Assembly: GCF_000012625.1 (NCBI RefSeq)
Contig: NC_007516.1
Location: 1,922,001 to 1,986,000, forward strand
Length of the DNA stretch: 64,000 bases
Origin: Synechococcus sp. CC9605
GTDB taxonomy: Bacteria; Cyanobacteriota; Cyanobacteriia; PCC-6307; Cyanobiaceae
Direction of reading: 5' to 3'
Shown here: positions 43,952 to 53,291 of the stretch, one piece after another
Layout: each line of letters begins with the position of its first letter
How positions within the stretch are numbered: position 1 is the stretch's first letter
Notes under the pieces: model-generated
The model's input: the letters and a program-made list of their open reading frames with translations, nothing else
Told to the model about the DNA's origin: nothing
Databases searched by the model: none
Made by a program: the position numbers and the translations under genes

Positions 43952-44464
43952 ATGGCCTCTGTGTTCTCTTCCTTGCGTCGGTCCCTGAAGGGCCTTCTGG
44001 TCCTCATCCCGGTGCTGATCGGTTTGGCCGTTACCTCTCCGGCTCAGGCGGCCCAGTGGGACGCTGAGACCCTGACGGTTCCAGCAGATCCCTCCGGCAC
44101 AGAGGTGACCTTCAGCGATCGCGAAATCGATTCTGGCCGCAAGGTGTTCAACACCAGCTGCGGCACCTGCCACGCCGGTGGCATCACCAAGACCAACCAC
44201 AACGTGGGCTTGGATCCTGAGACTTTGGCCCTGGCCACCCCGGCCCGCGACAACGTTGAGGCACTGGTTGATTACATGAAGGACCCCACCTCCTACGACG
44301 GTGAATACAGCATTGCTGACCTCCACCCGAGCATGCGCGACGCTGAGCTCTATCCCGCCATGCGCGATCTTGATGACGAGGATCTGCGCCTGATGGCCGG
44401 TTACATCCTGGTGTCCCCCAAAGTCCAAGGCAGCGCCTGGGGTGGCGGCAAGATCTACTTCTGA
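43952..44464 (+). CDS. psbV: photosystem II cytochrome c-550
   Basis: A 170-residue extrinsic subunit on the lumenal side of photosystem II that stabilises the oxygen-evolving cluster. The signal peptide ends at SPAQAA near residue 30. The haem motif is NTSCGTCHAGGITKTNHNVG, followed by LATPARDNVEALVDYMKDPT and the C-terminal WGGGKIYF, all PsbV signatures. The Met at 43952 is chosen as it gives a proper signal peptide. Confidence 0.96.
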   Translation: MASVFSSLRRSLKGLLVLIPVLIGLAVTSPAQAAQWDAETLTVPADPSGTEVTFSDREIDSGRKVFNTSCGTCHAGGITKTNHNVGLDPETLALATPARDNVEALVDYMKDPTSYDGEYSIADLHPSMRDAELYPAMRDLDDEDLRLMAGYILVSPKVQGSAWGGGKIYF

Positions 44465-44478
44465 TCAGTTTCCGCCGA

Positions 44479-44901
44479 TCAACTCCGATCAGAATTGTCT
44501 GTCCCCGGCGGCCTCAGGTCGTCCGGGTCTTTTTTTTGGGGACTCACCTGCTCAGGGGCCATGGAGTTGGGATGGCGGCTGTACCACCACTCCTGCAGAT
44601 CTCGGCTGAAACGAACGGAGAACAGGGTCAGCACGGTGGGTGTGGGCCGGCCCCCTGGCTGCAGCAGTTCCACGGCGTAGGAGGGGCAACGCCGCGCCGC
44701 CAGATCGGGAACAAACCGCCGTCCGATCCGTCGCCAGCTTGGCTCCTTGCTGCGCCAGGCCAGACGACAGCAGGGCCAGGGCAGTTCTTCACGATCAAAC
44801 AATCGGCAACAGGGCCCGATGACGCGGAAGCTGTACTGCCCGCCGGGACTGGTGTGAACGCTGCCGGGCTCCAGAAGATCGTCGACTTCGGGGCGGCTCA
44901 C
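44479..44901 (-). CDS. hypothetical protein
   Basis: About 140 residues from a GTG at 44901 (VSRPEVDDLLEPGSVHTS). It has four or more Cys, including IGPCCRLFDREELPWPCCRL, and the end SRDLQEWWYSRHPN. The frame extends upstream through the petF terminator, so the annotated long form is unlikely. It is basic and aromatic, with no recognised family. Confidence 0.55.
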   Translation of the reverse strand: MSRPEVDDLLEPGSVHTSPGGQYSFRVIGPCCRLFDREELPWPCCRLAWRSKEPSWRRIGRRFVPDLAARRCPSYAVELLQPGGRPTPTVLTLFSVRFSRDLQEWWYSRHPNSMAPEQVSPQKKDPDDLRPPGTDNSDRS

Positions 44902-44943
44902 GGCAGGAGAAGACAAGGGACACGCATGGAAGACGACCAGACC

Positions 44944-44971
44944 AAAAAAAACCACCCCCGAAGGGGTGGTT
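44944..44971 (-). terminator. Rho-independent terminator of petF
   Basis: On the minus strand AACCACCCC pairs with GGGGTGGTT around a TTCG tetraloop, followed by six or more T residues. It lies about 30 bp after the petF stop. Confidence 0.9.
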
Positions 44972-45000
44972 GAGGACACGTCCAGTTGTAGGAAAGAGGC

Positions 45001-45300
45001 TCAATAGAGCTCTTCTTCAGCGTGGGTTTTGATGGTGCAGTCGCTGGTGGGGTAGGCGACGCAGGTCAGCACGAAGCCGGCTTCGATCTGGTCGTCGTCC
45101 AGGAAGCTCTGGTCAGACTGATCGACGGTGCCAGCGGTGATCTTGCCGGCGCAGGTGGAGCAAGCTCCAGCGCGGCAGGAGTAGGGGAGGTCGATGCCCT
45201 GCTCTTCAGCAGCGTCGAGGATGTACTGGTCGTCAGGCACTTCGATGGTCTTGTTCAGACCTTCGCTCTCGGAGACCAGGGTGACCTTGTAGGAAGCCAT
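45001..45300 (-). CDS. petF: [2Fe-2S] plant-type ferredoxin
   Basis: A 99-residue soluble electron carrier that takes electrons from photosystem I to FNR, FTR and other enzymes. The cluster ligands are in [20 protein letters not shown] and, further on, [18 protein letters not shown]. The start [11 protein letters not shown] and the acidic surface are standard. It is monocistronic, with a strong terminator and a 155 bp upstream gap that probably holds its promoter. Confidence 0.97.
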   Translation of the reverse strand: MASYKVTLVSESEGLNKTIEVPDDQYILDAAEEQGIDLPYSCRAGACSTCAGKITAGTVDQSDQSFLDDDQIEAGFVLTCVAYPTSDCTIKTHAEEELY

Positions 45301-45455
45301 GATTGATGAATGCGTACAGGGTTCCGGAAAACCCGGTCCTGCAGAACGTCATATTTTTACTTCAAATAGGTGCTCAACCTGACGATTCCGGGGCCACTGG
45401 GGAGGAGGACCAATCGGAGACCCCACTCTGATAAGCCTGGCTTATAGGGCCCGGC

Positions 45456-46343
45456 CTAGCGGCGGCGGATCTCCAACAGCCCCCAGCGGCCCTGCGCCGC
45501 CTCGGCGGTGACCAACCAGCCCAAGCCCCCGAGGACCTCCTTCAGGCGCGGCGCCTGATCCACTAAGAGCCCACTGAGCAGTGCGCATCCATCGGGCTGA
45601 AGCAGCCCCTCAAACCCCGGGGAGAGGGCTTCAATGACCGGAGCCAGGATGTTGCAGAGCAGCAGATCAGCGCGGCGGGGGGCGAGCAGCTCGTTCAGGG
45701 TCTCCACAGAACCAAGAGCCACCTGAAGCTCCGCCTCCGATCGGCCGTTGAGGCCGCGGTTGTCCGTTGTGGCACGAACCGCCAAAGAATCGGTGTCAGC
45801 GGCCACCACCGACTCCGCCCCCAGGCCCAGCGCAGCAAGGCCCAGCACCCCGCTGCCGCAGCCCAGATCGGCCACGAGCGACCCTACCGGAGGCGACTGC
45901 TCCAAAGCTTTCAGGCAGAGCCGGGTGGTGGGGTGGCTTCCGGTACCAAAGGCACTGCCGGGGTCCATCTTGATCACCAGCCGGTCGGCATGCTCCGGCG
46001 GAACCTCCAGCCAGGCCGGAAGGATCAACAGCCCCGTACCGACGGGATCGGCCTGCCAGTGCTGTTTCCAGCTGAGGCTCCAATCCTCGTCCGCCACATC
46101 GTCCCAGTGACCATCGGGCAGGCTGAGTCCAAAGGGCTCCGCCAGCGGCTGCAAGCTGGCGACCAGCTCCTGCCGCTGCGGCTCCGGCCACTCCGGCTTC
46201 GGGAGCCAGACCAACAGCGTCTTGCGATCAGGCGTTTCTGGCGCATGCTGCACCGCATGGCGATGCAGCCCAAGATCCATCAGTTTCCACACCAGCGATT
46301 CCTCCAGCTCCGGAGGACACGGGAGTGTGAGACGCCACCACAT
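45456..46343 (-). CDS. prmA: ribosomal protein L11 methyltransferase
   Basis: A 295-residue methyltransferase acting on ribosomal protein L11. The SAM motif is LVADLGCGSGVLGLAALGLG, preceded by KMDPGSAFGTGSHPTTRLCL, which is specific to PrmA, and followed by DLLLCNILAPVIEAL. Its ATG overlaps the serA stop by 1 bp (TGATG). Confidence 0.95.
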   Translation of the reverse strand: MWWRLTLPCPPELEESLVWKLMDLGLHRHAVQHAPETPDRKTLLVWLPKPEWPEPQRQELVASLQPLAEPFGLSLPDGHWDDVADEDWSLSWKQHWQADPVGTGLLILPAWLEVPPEHADRLVIKMDPGSAFGTGSHPTTRLCLKALEQSPPVGSLVADLGCGSGVLGLAALGLGAESVVAADTDSLAVRATTDNRGLNGRSEAELQVALGSVETLNELLAPRRADLLLCNILAPVIEALSPGFEGLLQPDGCALLSGLLVDQAPRLKEVLGGLGWLVTAEAAQGRWGLLEIRRR

Positions 46344-47929
46344 CAGAGCGTGACCGGATGCGCTTCCTGGATGCCATCGATGGCCGTGATCGTCTGCAGC
46401 AGATCTGCTGGGATCGGATCATCGATGCTGAGCACCATCACCGCATCGCCGCGCACGATTTTGCGGCCCACCTGCATGGAGGCGATGTTGACGTTGTGTT
46501 CGCCCAGCAGAGAGCCCAGGTGACCAATGATTCCGGGCATGTCCCGGTGTCGGGTGAACAGCATGTGGCTGCTGGGGGTCACATTCACCGGGAAGGCATC
46601 GATGCTGGTGATGCGCAGATCGCCATCGGCAAAGACGGCACCGGTGACACTGCGGCTGCCCTGGTCACCACGGGTAGTGATTTGCAGTGAACCACCGGCG
46701 AAGTCGCGGCTGCTCTCATCCTTCACCTCCAGCACCTGAATGCCGCGGGCCTTGGCCTCAAGCGAGGCATTCACGAAGTTGATGCTGTCGCCAAGGCCAG
46801 CACTGAGCAGACCCTTCAGAGCAGCAATCACCAGAGGCTGAGAGGGATGGCTGGCGAATTCACCCTGCAACCGCAGTTCCATCTCCTGCACATGACCACC
46901 AGCCAGCTGACTAACGAGCAGACCAACCGTCTCAGCGAGCTGGAGATGGGGCTTGAGCCGCTCCATGATCTCTGCGCTGAGGCCGGGAATGTTGACCGCA
47001 CTACGGGCCGGCAGACCCAGCAGCACATCGCGGATCTGCTCTGCCACATCAATCGCCACATTCTCCTGGGCCTCTTCCGTCGACGCACCGAGGTGAGGCG
47101 TCAGCACCAGACCACGCTCCACCGCCCGCAGGGGGGAGTCTTCCGCCAGAGGCTCACTGGCGTACACATCAAGGCCAGCGCCGGCGATCACACCGTTGTT
47201 GATCGCTTCAGCGATCGCCGCCTCATCCACCACACCGCCACGGGCGCAGTTCACGATCCGCGCCGTGGGCTTCATCGTGCGCAGCAGTTCTGCATTCACC
47301 AGGTTCTCGGTGTCCTTGGTGCGCGGGATGTGCAGAGTGACGTAGTCGGCGGTGCGGAACAACTCATCCAGCTCCAGCAGCTTCACCTGCATCCGTTGAG
47401 CCCGGTCAGCGGCAATGAAGGGGTCGTAGGCGATCACCTCCATGCCCATGGCCTGGGCAACCCTGGCGACGTGGGATCCGATCTTGCCAAGACCGACCAC
47501 CCCCAGGGTCTTTTTGTAGAGCTCGTTGCCGACGAATTTCTTGCGATCCCACTTGCCGGCCCGCATGCCGCCATGGGCCTGAGGAATGTGCCGCGAGAGG
47601 GTCAGCATCATCGCCAGAGCGTGCTCCGCTGCAGCGATGGTGTTGCCCTCCGGCGAGTTCACCACCAGCACACCCCGCTGGGTGGCCGCAGGCACATCAA
47701 CGTTGTCGACGCCGACGCCGGCGCGGCCGATGATCTTGAGCCGGCTCGCCGCCGCGATCACCGCTGCGGTCACCTGGGTGCCGGATCGGATCATCAATCC
47801 GTCGTACTCACCGATGATCCCGATCAGCTCCTCCTCAGAGAGGCCGGTGCGCTGATCCACCTGCGCCACTTGGTCAAGGATGTCGACCCCGGCCTGGTCG
47901 ATCGGATCGGAGACAAGAACTTTCGTCAT
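46343..47929 (-). CDS. serA: D-3-phosphoglycerate dehydrogenase
   Basis: A 528-residue enzyme of the long (type 1) class that starts serine synthesis. The NAD fold has [20 protein letters not shown], substrate residues are in [20 protein letters not shown], and [19 protein letters not shown] holds the catalytic His. An ASB domain follows, with a C-terminal ACT domain ([20 protein letters not shown]). The Met at 47929 ([14 protein letters not shown]) is the family start. Confidence 0.96.
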   Translation of the reverse strand: MTKVLVSDPIDQAGVDILDQVAQVDQRTGLSEEELIGIIGEYDGLMIRSGTQVTAAVIAAASRLKIIGRAGVGVDNVDVPAATQRGVLVVNSPEGNTIAAAEHALAMMLTLSRHIPQAHGGMRAGKWDRKKFVGNELYKKTLGVVGLGKIGSHVARVAQAMGMEVIAYDPFIAADRAQRMQVKLLELDELFRTADYVTLHIPRTKDTENLVNAELLRTMKPTARIVNCARGGVVDEAAIAEAINNGVIAGAGLDVYASEPLAEDSPLRAVERGLVLTPHLGASTEEAQENVAIDVAEQIRDVLLGLPARSAVNIPGLSAEIMERLKPHLQLAETVGLLVSQLAGGHVQEMELRLQGEFASHPSQPLVIAALKGLLSAGLGDSINFVNASLEAKARGIQVLEVKDESSRDFAGGSLQITTRGDQGSRSVTGAVFADGDLRITSIDAFPVNVTPSSHMLFTRHRDMPGIIGHLGSLLGEHNVNIASMQVGRKIVRGDAVMVLSIDDPIPADLLQTITAIDGIQEAHPVTL

Positions 47930-48018
47930 CGAAAGGCGCAGAACTGCCGCGGTGAACTGTAGAGATCGACATCCACCAACCCCTCCAGTTCGAAGCACAG
48001 GGTTCAGAATTCAGCGCA

Positions 48019-48537
48019 TTGGATCTGAATGCCCCCATGCCCGTCTGTGTGATGGTGATGGCCGATGCCCCCGCGGCGGAAGGCCTGACCCAGCGGCTCC
48101 GGGACACCGATCTGCCGCTGCTGAAGTGTCTGACGATCCCCCCAAATGGGGATGCCATCGACAAGGTTGCCCTGTTGAACCCCAACCTCACGCGCCAACA
48201 GCGGCAGCGCGGCATGGCCCGCTGGCTGATGCCCTTCGGTTTCATGGCAGGGGTCACCTTCACCAAGATCACCACCCTCACCACCTTCGCCAGCTTTGGC
48301 CCCTGGGGTGAAACCCTGATCGGCGGCCTGCTGGGCATGGGCTCCGGCCTGATGGGGAGCTACGCCGCAGCCGCCAGCGTGGATTCAGACAATGATGCAG
48401 GCGTGCGGATCCTGCGCAACCGCCGCGACGAAGGACGCTGGCTGGTGCTGCTGGAAACCCCCAATGGCATCGAGGCCCCCTGGCAGGTGATTCAAAAGTC
48501 GCTGCCGCAGCAGGTGGTTCGCCTGAACGACCTGTGA
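48019..48537 (+). CDS. hypothetical membrane-associated protein
   Basis: A 172-residue protein. A central hydrophobic, Gly-rich stretch (GETLIGGLLGMGSGLMGSYA) resembles a membrane-inserting hairpin, flanked by soluble parts. It is probably conserved in picocyanobacteria, with unknown function. A Met six codons in (MPVCVMVMAD) is an alternative start. It is coupled to the S4 gene by a GTGA overlap. Confidence 0.65.
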   Translation: MDLNAPMPVCVMVMADAPAAEGLTQRLRDTDLPLLKCLTIPPNGDAIDKVALLNPNLTRQQRQRGMARWLMPFGFMAGVTFTKITTLTTFASFGPWGETLIGGLLGMGSGLMGSYAAAASVDSDNDAGVRILRNRRDEGRWLVLLETPNGIEAPWQVIQKSLPQQVVRLNDL

Positions 48538-49313
48538 TGCTGCCCCGAGAGGAGCTAAAGGCGGGGACCCAGAACCCGGAGGAATTGACGCTGCTGGTCG
48601 ATCTCGCGGAGCAGGTGTTGCGCACCTGGCAACCGGCCTGGAGTCCCTTCCTCAGCGCACCGCTGCGGGAGGAAGCCATGGCTCGCCTGGGAAGCCTCAG
48701 TGAATTGACCTGGATGAGTGATGGCGGTTACCCAGGAGCCGAACGCCAACGGCTGCTCTGCCACCGTCGCGACGACAGCCCCGATGCAGAGCCCCCCATT
48801 CAAGGCCTGCTGATCGAAGGCAATTTCCTCTTCGACCCGCTTTCCCCCGAGGACCTGCGTGAAGCGTTGCAGACCATGGGCGTCGATGCAGACAACATCG
48901 GCGATCTCTGGGTACGGGGCGATCGCGGCGGGCAAGGGATTTGCACCCCCAGCGCAGCCAAAGCCCTGCATGGCCGCCTGGGTGCCGTGCGCGAGGTCGA
49001 GATTCGCTGCGAATCCCGCCCGTTGGAGCAGTTGCAACAGCCTGTGCAACGCAGCGTCCGCACCCTGCAAACGGTGGAGGCCTCCTGTCGTCTGGATGCG
49101 ATTGCATCGGCAGGATTCGGGCTGTCCCGGGCCAAGATCGTGACCCACGTCAAAGCCGGGCGCCTACGGCTCAATTGGGGCAACGTGCGTCAAGCCAGCC
49201 GTGAACTGGTGGTGGGCGACCGGCTGCAGCTGCAGGATCGTGGCTCGGTGGAGGTGCTCTCACTCACCCGCACCAAACGGGAGCGCTGGCGCGTTGAACT
49301 GCGCCGCAATTGA
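48534..49313 (+). CDS. photosystem II S4 domain protein
   Basis: A 259-residue protein of the YlmH-like group found in cyanobacteria and plastids. The S4 RNA-binding domain covers about residues 180-245 (VEASCRLDAIASAGFGLSRA, KIVTHVKAGRLRLNWGNVRQ). The central part has VDADNIGDLWVRGDRGGQGI. The name comes from the cyanobacterial family; an RNA-related role is implied by S4, but the exact task is not known. It lies just upstream of tRNA-Val. Confidence 0.85.
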   Translation: MMLPREELKAGTQNPEELTLLVDLAEQVLRTWQPAWSPFLSAPLREEAMARLGSLSELTWMSDGGYPGAERQRLLCHRRDDSPDAEPPIQGLLIEGNFLFDPLSPEDLREALQTMGVDADNIGDLWVRGDRGGQGICTPSAAKALHGRLGAVREVEIRCESRPLEQLQQPVQRSVRTLQTVEASCRLDAIASAGFGLSRAKIVTHVKAGRLRLNWGNVRQASRELVVGDRLQLQDRGSVEVLSLTRTKRERWRVELRRN

Positions 49314-49386
49314 GTTGAGCTGCCCACCAGCTGCTACTGTTCATCCTCGGTCGATGAAATCACAAGATTTCATATTGATCGATGTC

Positions 49387-49458
49387 GGGCGATTAGCTCA
49401 GGGGTAGAGCACTACATTGACATTGTAGGAGTCACTGGTTCAAATCCAGTATCGCCCA
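49387..49458 (+). tRNA. tRNA-Val (GAC)
   Basis: A 72-base cloverleaf. The acceptor stem GGGCGAT pairs with ATCGCCC. The anticodon arm is CTACA-TTGACAT-TGTAG, with anticodon GAC, and the T arm contains GGTTCAAATCC. CCA is not encoded (ACT follows). Confidence 0.95.
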
Positions 49459-49500
49459 CTTTCCCTGTAGGGACTGCGTTCCCGAACTTCAGACCTCGCG

Positions 49501-50886
49501 ATGACACGCACGATTGTCGTTGGCTTGGGTCGTTCAGGTTTGGGTGCTGCGCGTCTGCTCAAGCAGCAGAATCACGACGTTGTTGTGTTCGAACGGGGCA
49601 ATAACGAAGCCCTCCAACACACCTCGAAAACCCTCGCCGAAGAGGGCATTCAGGTTGTGCTAGGGCAGCCCCTGACCCTGCAGAGCTTTGACGCCTGGCG
49701 CGACAACCTGGACGCCGTGGTGATCGGCCCTGGCATTCCCTGGGATCACCCAACCCTGGTCCAGCTGCGATCCGAGGGCGTCCAGGTGCGCGGCGAGATG
49801 GATACGGCCTGGGATGCCCTTCAGCAGATCCCCTGGATCGGCATCACAGGAACCAACGGCAAAACCACGGTCACCCATCTGCTTAGCCACGTACTGGAGG
49901 CCGCAGGCCTCACGGCGCCGATGGGGGGAAACATAGGCCTCTCCGCGGCAGAGCTGGCCTGCCAGATCGGCTCAGGGGCCAAGCCGCGGCCGGATTGGCT
50001 CGTGATGGAACTAAGCAGCTACCAGATCGAGGCAGCACCCGCCGTAGCCCCCAAGATCGGCATCTGGACCACACTGACCCCAGACCATCTCGAGCGCCAC
50101 GGCAGCCTGGAGGCCTACCGGGCCATCAAACGTGGGCTGCTCGAACGCTCGGAGTGCGCCCTCTTCAATGCCGATGATCCAGACCTGCGCCAGCAACGCA
50201 GCAGCTGGAACCGCGGCACCTGGGTCAGCAGTGAGGGCGCGCATCCGGACAACCAGCCCGCCGACCTCTGGATTGATGACGAGGGCATGGTGCGCAACAA
50301 CACCACCCGATTGTTTGCGGCTGATGTCCTGGCGATGCCAGGCCGCCACAACCGCCAAAACCTGTTGCTGGTGACCGCTGCCGCCCTGGAGGCCGGCCTA
50401 TCCCCGCAGCAGATCGCCGACGCCTTGCGCACGTTTCCGGGCGTACCGCACCGCCTTGAGCAGCTGGGCACATTGGCGGGAGCCAGCGTGTTCAACGACA
50501 GCAAAGCCACCAATTACGACGCAGCCGAGGTTGGCTTGCGAGCCGTGCAGGGCCCCGTCGTGGTGCTGGCCGGGGGGCAGACCAAACAGGGCGACGCCAG
50601 TGGCTGGCTGAAGCAGCTGCAAAGCAAGGCCTGCAGCCTGATCCTGTTCGGTGCGGGGGCCGATGAGCTAGCCAGCCTGGCCAAAGCGGCTGGATACCCC
50701 GGCGAACTGCTGCAATGCCCCGAGCTCGAAAGCGCTGTGAACCTGGCTGAAGGGGCCGTGCAGCGGCATCAGGCCTCATCGCTGCTGCTGTCACCGGCCT
50801 GCGCCAGCTTTGATCAATATCGGGATTTCGAGGCCAGAGGGGAACACTTCCGCACCCTGATCAACCCCCTGCTTGACGAAGCCTGA
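49501..50886 (+). CDS. murD: UDP-N-acetylmuramoylalanine-D-glutamate ligase
   Basis: A 461-residue peptidoglycan precursor ligase. It has the N-terminal UDP-binding fold (TIVVGLGRSGLGAARLLKQQ), the ATP loop WIGITGTNGKTTVTHLLSHV, and ELSSYQIEAAP, TLTPDHLERHGSLEAY and VFNDSKATNYDAAEVGLRA further on. It starts 42 bp after the tRNA gene. Confidence 0.96.
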   Translation: MTRTIVVGLGRSGLGAARLLKQQNHDVVVFERGNNEALQHTSKTLAEEGIQVVLGQPLTLQSFDAWRDNLDAVVIGPGIPWDHPTLVQLRSEGVQVRGEMDTAWDALQQIPWIGITGTNGKTTVTHLLSHVLEAAGLTAPMGGNIGLSAAELACQIGSGAKPRPDWLVMELSSYQIEAAPAVAPKIGIWTTLTPDHLERHGSLEAYRAIKRGLLERSECALFNADDPDLRQQRSSWNRGTWVSSEGAHPDNQPADLWIDDEGMVRNNTTRLFAADVLAMPGRHNRQNLLLVTAAALEAGLSPQQIADALRTFPGVPHRLEQLGTLAGASVFNDSKATNYDAAEVGLRAVQGPVVVLAGGQTKQGDASGWLKQLQSKACSLILFGAGADELASLAKAAGYPGELLQCPELESAVNLAEGAVQRHQASSLLLSPACASFDQYRDFEARGEHFRTLINPLLDEA

Positions 50887-50956
50887 GACCAAACGAACGC
50901 AATGGGATGCATCTTGGCCTAACGGTCCGATGATGGTGTGAAACAAGCGTTGTGAC

Positions 50957-51418
50957 GTGACCTTCTGGTTGATGAAAAGCGAACCCGACGCCTATGGGAT
51001 CGATGATCTGCGTCACGAGGGCACCACACTGTGGGACGGCATCCGCAACTACCAGGCCCGCAATTTCATGCGCAGCATGGACGTGGGCGACCAGGCCTTC
51101 TTTTACCACTCGAATTGCAAACCACCCGGGATAATCGGGCTGATGGAGGTGATGGAGACCGGCCTGGTGGACCCCACTCAGTTTGATCCCTCGGCCAAGT
51201 ATTACGACCCAAAGTCAAGCCCCGAGAAACCACGCTGGGACTGCGCACGCCTGCGATTCCTTGGCGAATTCGACGCCCTGCTCAGTCTCGACCAACTGAG
51301 GGAGCTCTACAGCGAAGAGCAGCTGCCCGTAATCAAACGCGGCAACAGGCTCTCGATCCTTCCGGTGCCAACCAACACCGCCAACGACCTCCTTGCACGG
51401 CTTGGCCATCTCCACTGA
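50957..51418 (+). CDS. EVE domain protein
   Basis: A 153-residue protein that is a single EVE domain, related to the PUA/YTH fold that reads modified bases. Marks are FWLMKSEPDAYGIDDL, TLWDGIRNYQARNFMRSMDV and DQAFFYHSNCKPPGIIGLME. The ligand in bacteria is not settled. The start is GTG at 50957 (family start MTFWLMKSEP). Confidence 0.9.
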   Translation: MTFWLMKSEPDAYGIDDLRHEGTTLWDGIRNYQARNFMRSMDVGDQAFFYHSNCKPPGIIGLMEVMETGLVDPTQFDPSAKYYDPKSSPEKPRWDCARLRFLGEFDALLSLDQLRELYSEEQLPVIKRGNRLSILPVPTNTANDLLARLGHLH

Positions 51419-52130
51419 GATCCCACTGGTCACCCTGTTGCCGAGGGCCTGGATCGGCTTCAGCCGGGGGCCCTGGCGCTGTGTTGGCTTGGCGGCACTG
51501 GTGTTGATCAGTGCCAGTGGCCCTGCGGTGATCGGCCACGACCTGCGCCTGGCGGGATCCCCATGGCTGAATCGACTGGGGGACATGTCGGTGTTGATCA
51601 GCCTGGTGCTTCCACTGCTGCCTCTCCTGGCCCTACTGCAGCTGACGGATGGCCTGCTCCCCGATAGACGCGACGACCGACCCCAGCAGAGCTGGAGACA
51701 GCTGCTGCGCCAGGCCTTCACCCTGGTGCTGCTTGAGCTGGTGCTCGTGCTGGGTGGCGTCGGATTGATTCAGTCGTTGAGCTGGGCGCTCGGACGCTGG
51801 AGCACGGCCTTGGCAGGCCTCAGCGTGCTGCTGGGGGGAGTGGTGCTGCTGAGCTGGCTGTTCAGCCAAACCCTGGCCCTGCCGCTGCTCGTGCACGAGC
51901 GCTGCCGCGCCCTCCAGGCGATGGATCACAGCCGCCAACTGGTGCACCGCAATGGGCTCAAGGTGCTGGCTTTGCTGGGAATGCTGCTTGGCCTCAATCT
52001 TCTGGGGCTGATCGGAGCCACCCTGGGACTGCTGCTCAGCCTCCCTTTCAGCGCCCTGGTGCTGATGGCCTGCTGCCGGCCTCAGACCCCATTGATCAGC
52101 GATTCCCGGCGGAACATGTTTCCGACGTAA
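51393..52130 (+). CDS. multi-pass membrane protein, unknown
   Basis: About 245 residues with five or six membrane helices (for example LISLVLPLLPLLALLQLT and VLALLGMLLGLNLLGLIGAT) and few polar residues. It resembles the DUF975/YesL-like layout in a general way, but no motif confirms that. The start is a TTG overlapping the EVE gene, or a nearby alternative. Its 3' end overlaps the convergent DUF2811 gene by 49 bp. Confidence 0.6.
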   Translation: MHGLAISTEIPLVTLLPRAWIGFSRGPWRCVGLAALVLISASGPAVIGHDLRLAGSPWLNRLGDMSVLISLVLPLLPLLALLQLTDGLLPDRRDDRPQQSWRQLLRQAFTLVLLELVLVLGGVGLIQSLSWALGRWSTALAGLSVLLGGVVLLSWLFSQTLALPLLVHERCRALQAMDHSRQLVHRNGLKVLALLGMLLGLNLLGLIGATLGLLLSLPFSALVLMACCRPQTPLISDSRRNMFPT

Positions 52131-52285
52131 ACCCGGGTGATCTCCCGCGATGCCTGGCCGTTCTGCACCAGAAAACCGGCAAGCGCCGCCTGAACCAAAC
52201 GGTATTGATCCCAGTTCGGATGCCCCTCAATGAACTGGGTCATGGCTTGCTGAAGGGGCTGCGGCACTTCCGATTGGAAACTCAC
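52082..52285 (-). CDS. DUF2811 family protein
   Basis: About 67 residues: VSFQSEVPQPLQQAMTQFIE, GHPNWDQYRLVQAALAGFL, typical of the small cyanobacterial DUF2811 family of unknown function. A GTG at 52285 overlaps the stop of the upstream small ORF (GTGA) and marks the start of the domain. An ATG at 52327 would add 14 less conserved residues. Confidence 0.8.
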   Translation of the reverse strand: MSFQSEVPQPLQQAMTQFIEGHPNWDQYRLVQAALAGFLVQNGQASREITRVYVGNMFRRESLINGV

Positions 52286-52440
52286 AACACTGGTTTCAGC
52301 CGCGGCTTGCTCAAGGCCTTCCGGCATCTTTTCACTTCGAAACGAACACTAGTTCTCCACACCACGGCGCCACCGTCAAGGGCCACCAACACGGGGCCAT
52401 TCTCATGAATCTCCAGGCGAGATCCCTGCCAGAAAGCCAC
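52282..52440 (-). CDS. small hypothetical protein coupled to DUF2811
   Basis: A 52-residue ORF with a GTG start: VAFWQGSRLEIHENGPVLVA, LDGGAVVWRTSVRFEVKRCR. It looks like a beta-rich mini domain with a basic tail. The stop overlaps the GTG of the DUF2811 gene by 4 bp, which supports both. The alternative frame 52332-52613 has poor coding character. Confidence 0.5.
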   Translation of the reverse strand: MAFWQGSRLEIHENGPVLVALDGGAVVWRTSVRFEVKRCRKALSKPRLKPVL

Positions 52441-52522
52441 TCCTGCACTGGTCGAAGCGCCGGCCTAGGCGGAACTGCGCAGCCCGCCGCCATCGTCAAG
52501 CAAAAACAACAAAAAACGGGGG

Positions 52523-52575
52523 ATTTCCACAGAAACCCACCAGAACGACATTTACGGCCCATGACCTGTGGAAAA
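52523..52575. other. inverted pair of DnaA-box-like sequences
   Basis: ATTTCCACA at 52523-52531 matches TTTTCCACA at eight of nine bases. TGTGGAAAA at 52567-52575 is a perfect reverse-strand copy. They lie 35 bp apart in a 200 bp intergenic space. Two boxes do not make an origin; they could be a titration or regulatory site, or chance. Confidence 0.35.
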
Positions 52576-52640
52576 GCTGTGCAGAGCAGCAGGGAAAGGG
52601 CGGGAGAAATCAATGACTCAAAAACGATTAGCTGGATTAA

Positions 52641-53012
52641 TCAATGCTGCGAGTCCCACAACGTTCTCAAGGCAGCAACGGCCGCCGCCGCCGCCGGGGC
52701 CGGCCACTCCCCCTCGGCCGCACGTCCTTGCAGCGGGGTAAGCAGGATGCGCAACTCCCATTGGTTGCGATCACCGCTCAAGCATCCCCACCACACGCCT
52801 CGATCCAGCTCCAGCTCAATCGACTCCTCGGGAATCAATTGATCAACCAGACCCCTGTGCTGCTGCTCCAGGGTTGCCACGAGATCCACCAGATCCCGCC
52901 ACTCCGGCTCGGTCAACTCAAATGCCCAGCGTTCTCCTCCGATAAGAACGCAATATTCGCCGCGGGAGGGGTCGTGCGATACCCGCCAACCGTCCCCCTC
53001 CTGCTGGATCAC
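52641..53012 (-). CDS. DUF1818 family protein
   Basis: A 123-residue protein: GDGWRVSHDPSRGEYCVLIG, GERWAFELTEPEWRDLVDLV, then VWWGCLSGDRNQWELRILL. This is the cyanobacterial DUF1818 pattern as I recall it; the function is unknown. It ends in an Ala-rich helix. It follows rpoZ by 9 bp, so the two are probably in one operon. Confidence 0.75.
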   Translation of the reverse strand: MIQQEGDGWRVSHDPSRGEYCVLIGGERWAFELTEPEWRDLVDLVATLEQQHRGLVDQLIPEESIELELDRGVWWGCLSGDRNQWELRILLTPLQGRAAEGEWPAPAAAAAVAALRTLWDSQH

Positions 53013-53021
53013 ACCGATGGA

Positions 53022-53249
53022 TCAACCAGGCAGCAGATCGGGCTGGTCTTGCTCGTCGCTCAATTCGACGATGGCCCGCTGAACCGGCTTAACGCTGGAC
53101 TCCTCCAGAAGACCGTCAAAGTCGTCGAAGCGGCGCTGCTTGGCCCGGAAGGCGATCCGCACCGTTGTCAGATAACGGTTGCTTGATTGGCGAATCAAGC
53201 TTTCGCCACGCTTGGAAAGATCCTTGGAATCGACTCCGGCCGAAAGCAC
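53022..53249 (-). CDS. rpoZ: RNA polymerase omega subunit
   Basis: A 75-residue subunit that helps assemble RNA polymerase. [40 protein letters not shown] and [20 protein letters not shown] match the cyanobacterial omega sequence well. It precedes the DUF1818 gene. Confidence 0.92.
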   Translation of the reverse strand: MLSAGVDSKDLSKRGESLIRQSSNRYLTTVRIAFRAKQRRFDDFDGLLEESSVKPVQRAIVELSDEQDQPDLLPG

Positions 53250-53291
53250 AGACTTCTAGGTCAAACTTCTTGATACTAAGTGGTGGCCGTC

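Noticed and set aside
46847-47962. Plus-strand ORF of 371 codons opposite serA
   Set aside because: Low-complexity shadow; serA on the minus strand is certain.
49387-49458. tRNA-Val as attachment site of an island
   Set aside because: Flanking genes on both sides are core (S4 protein, murD) and no 3'-end copy of the tRNA was seen in the window.
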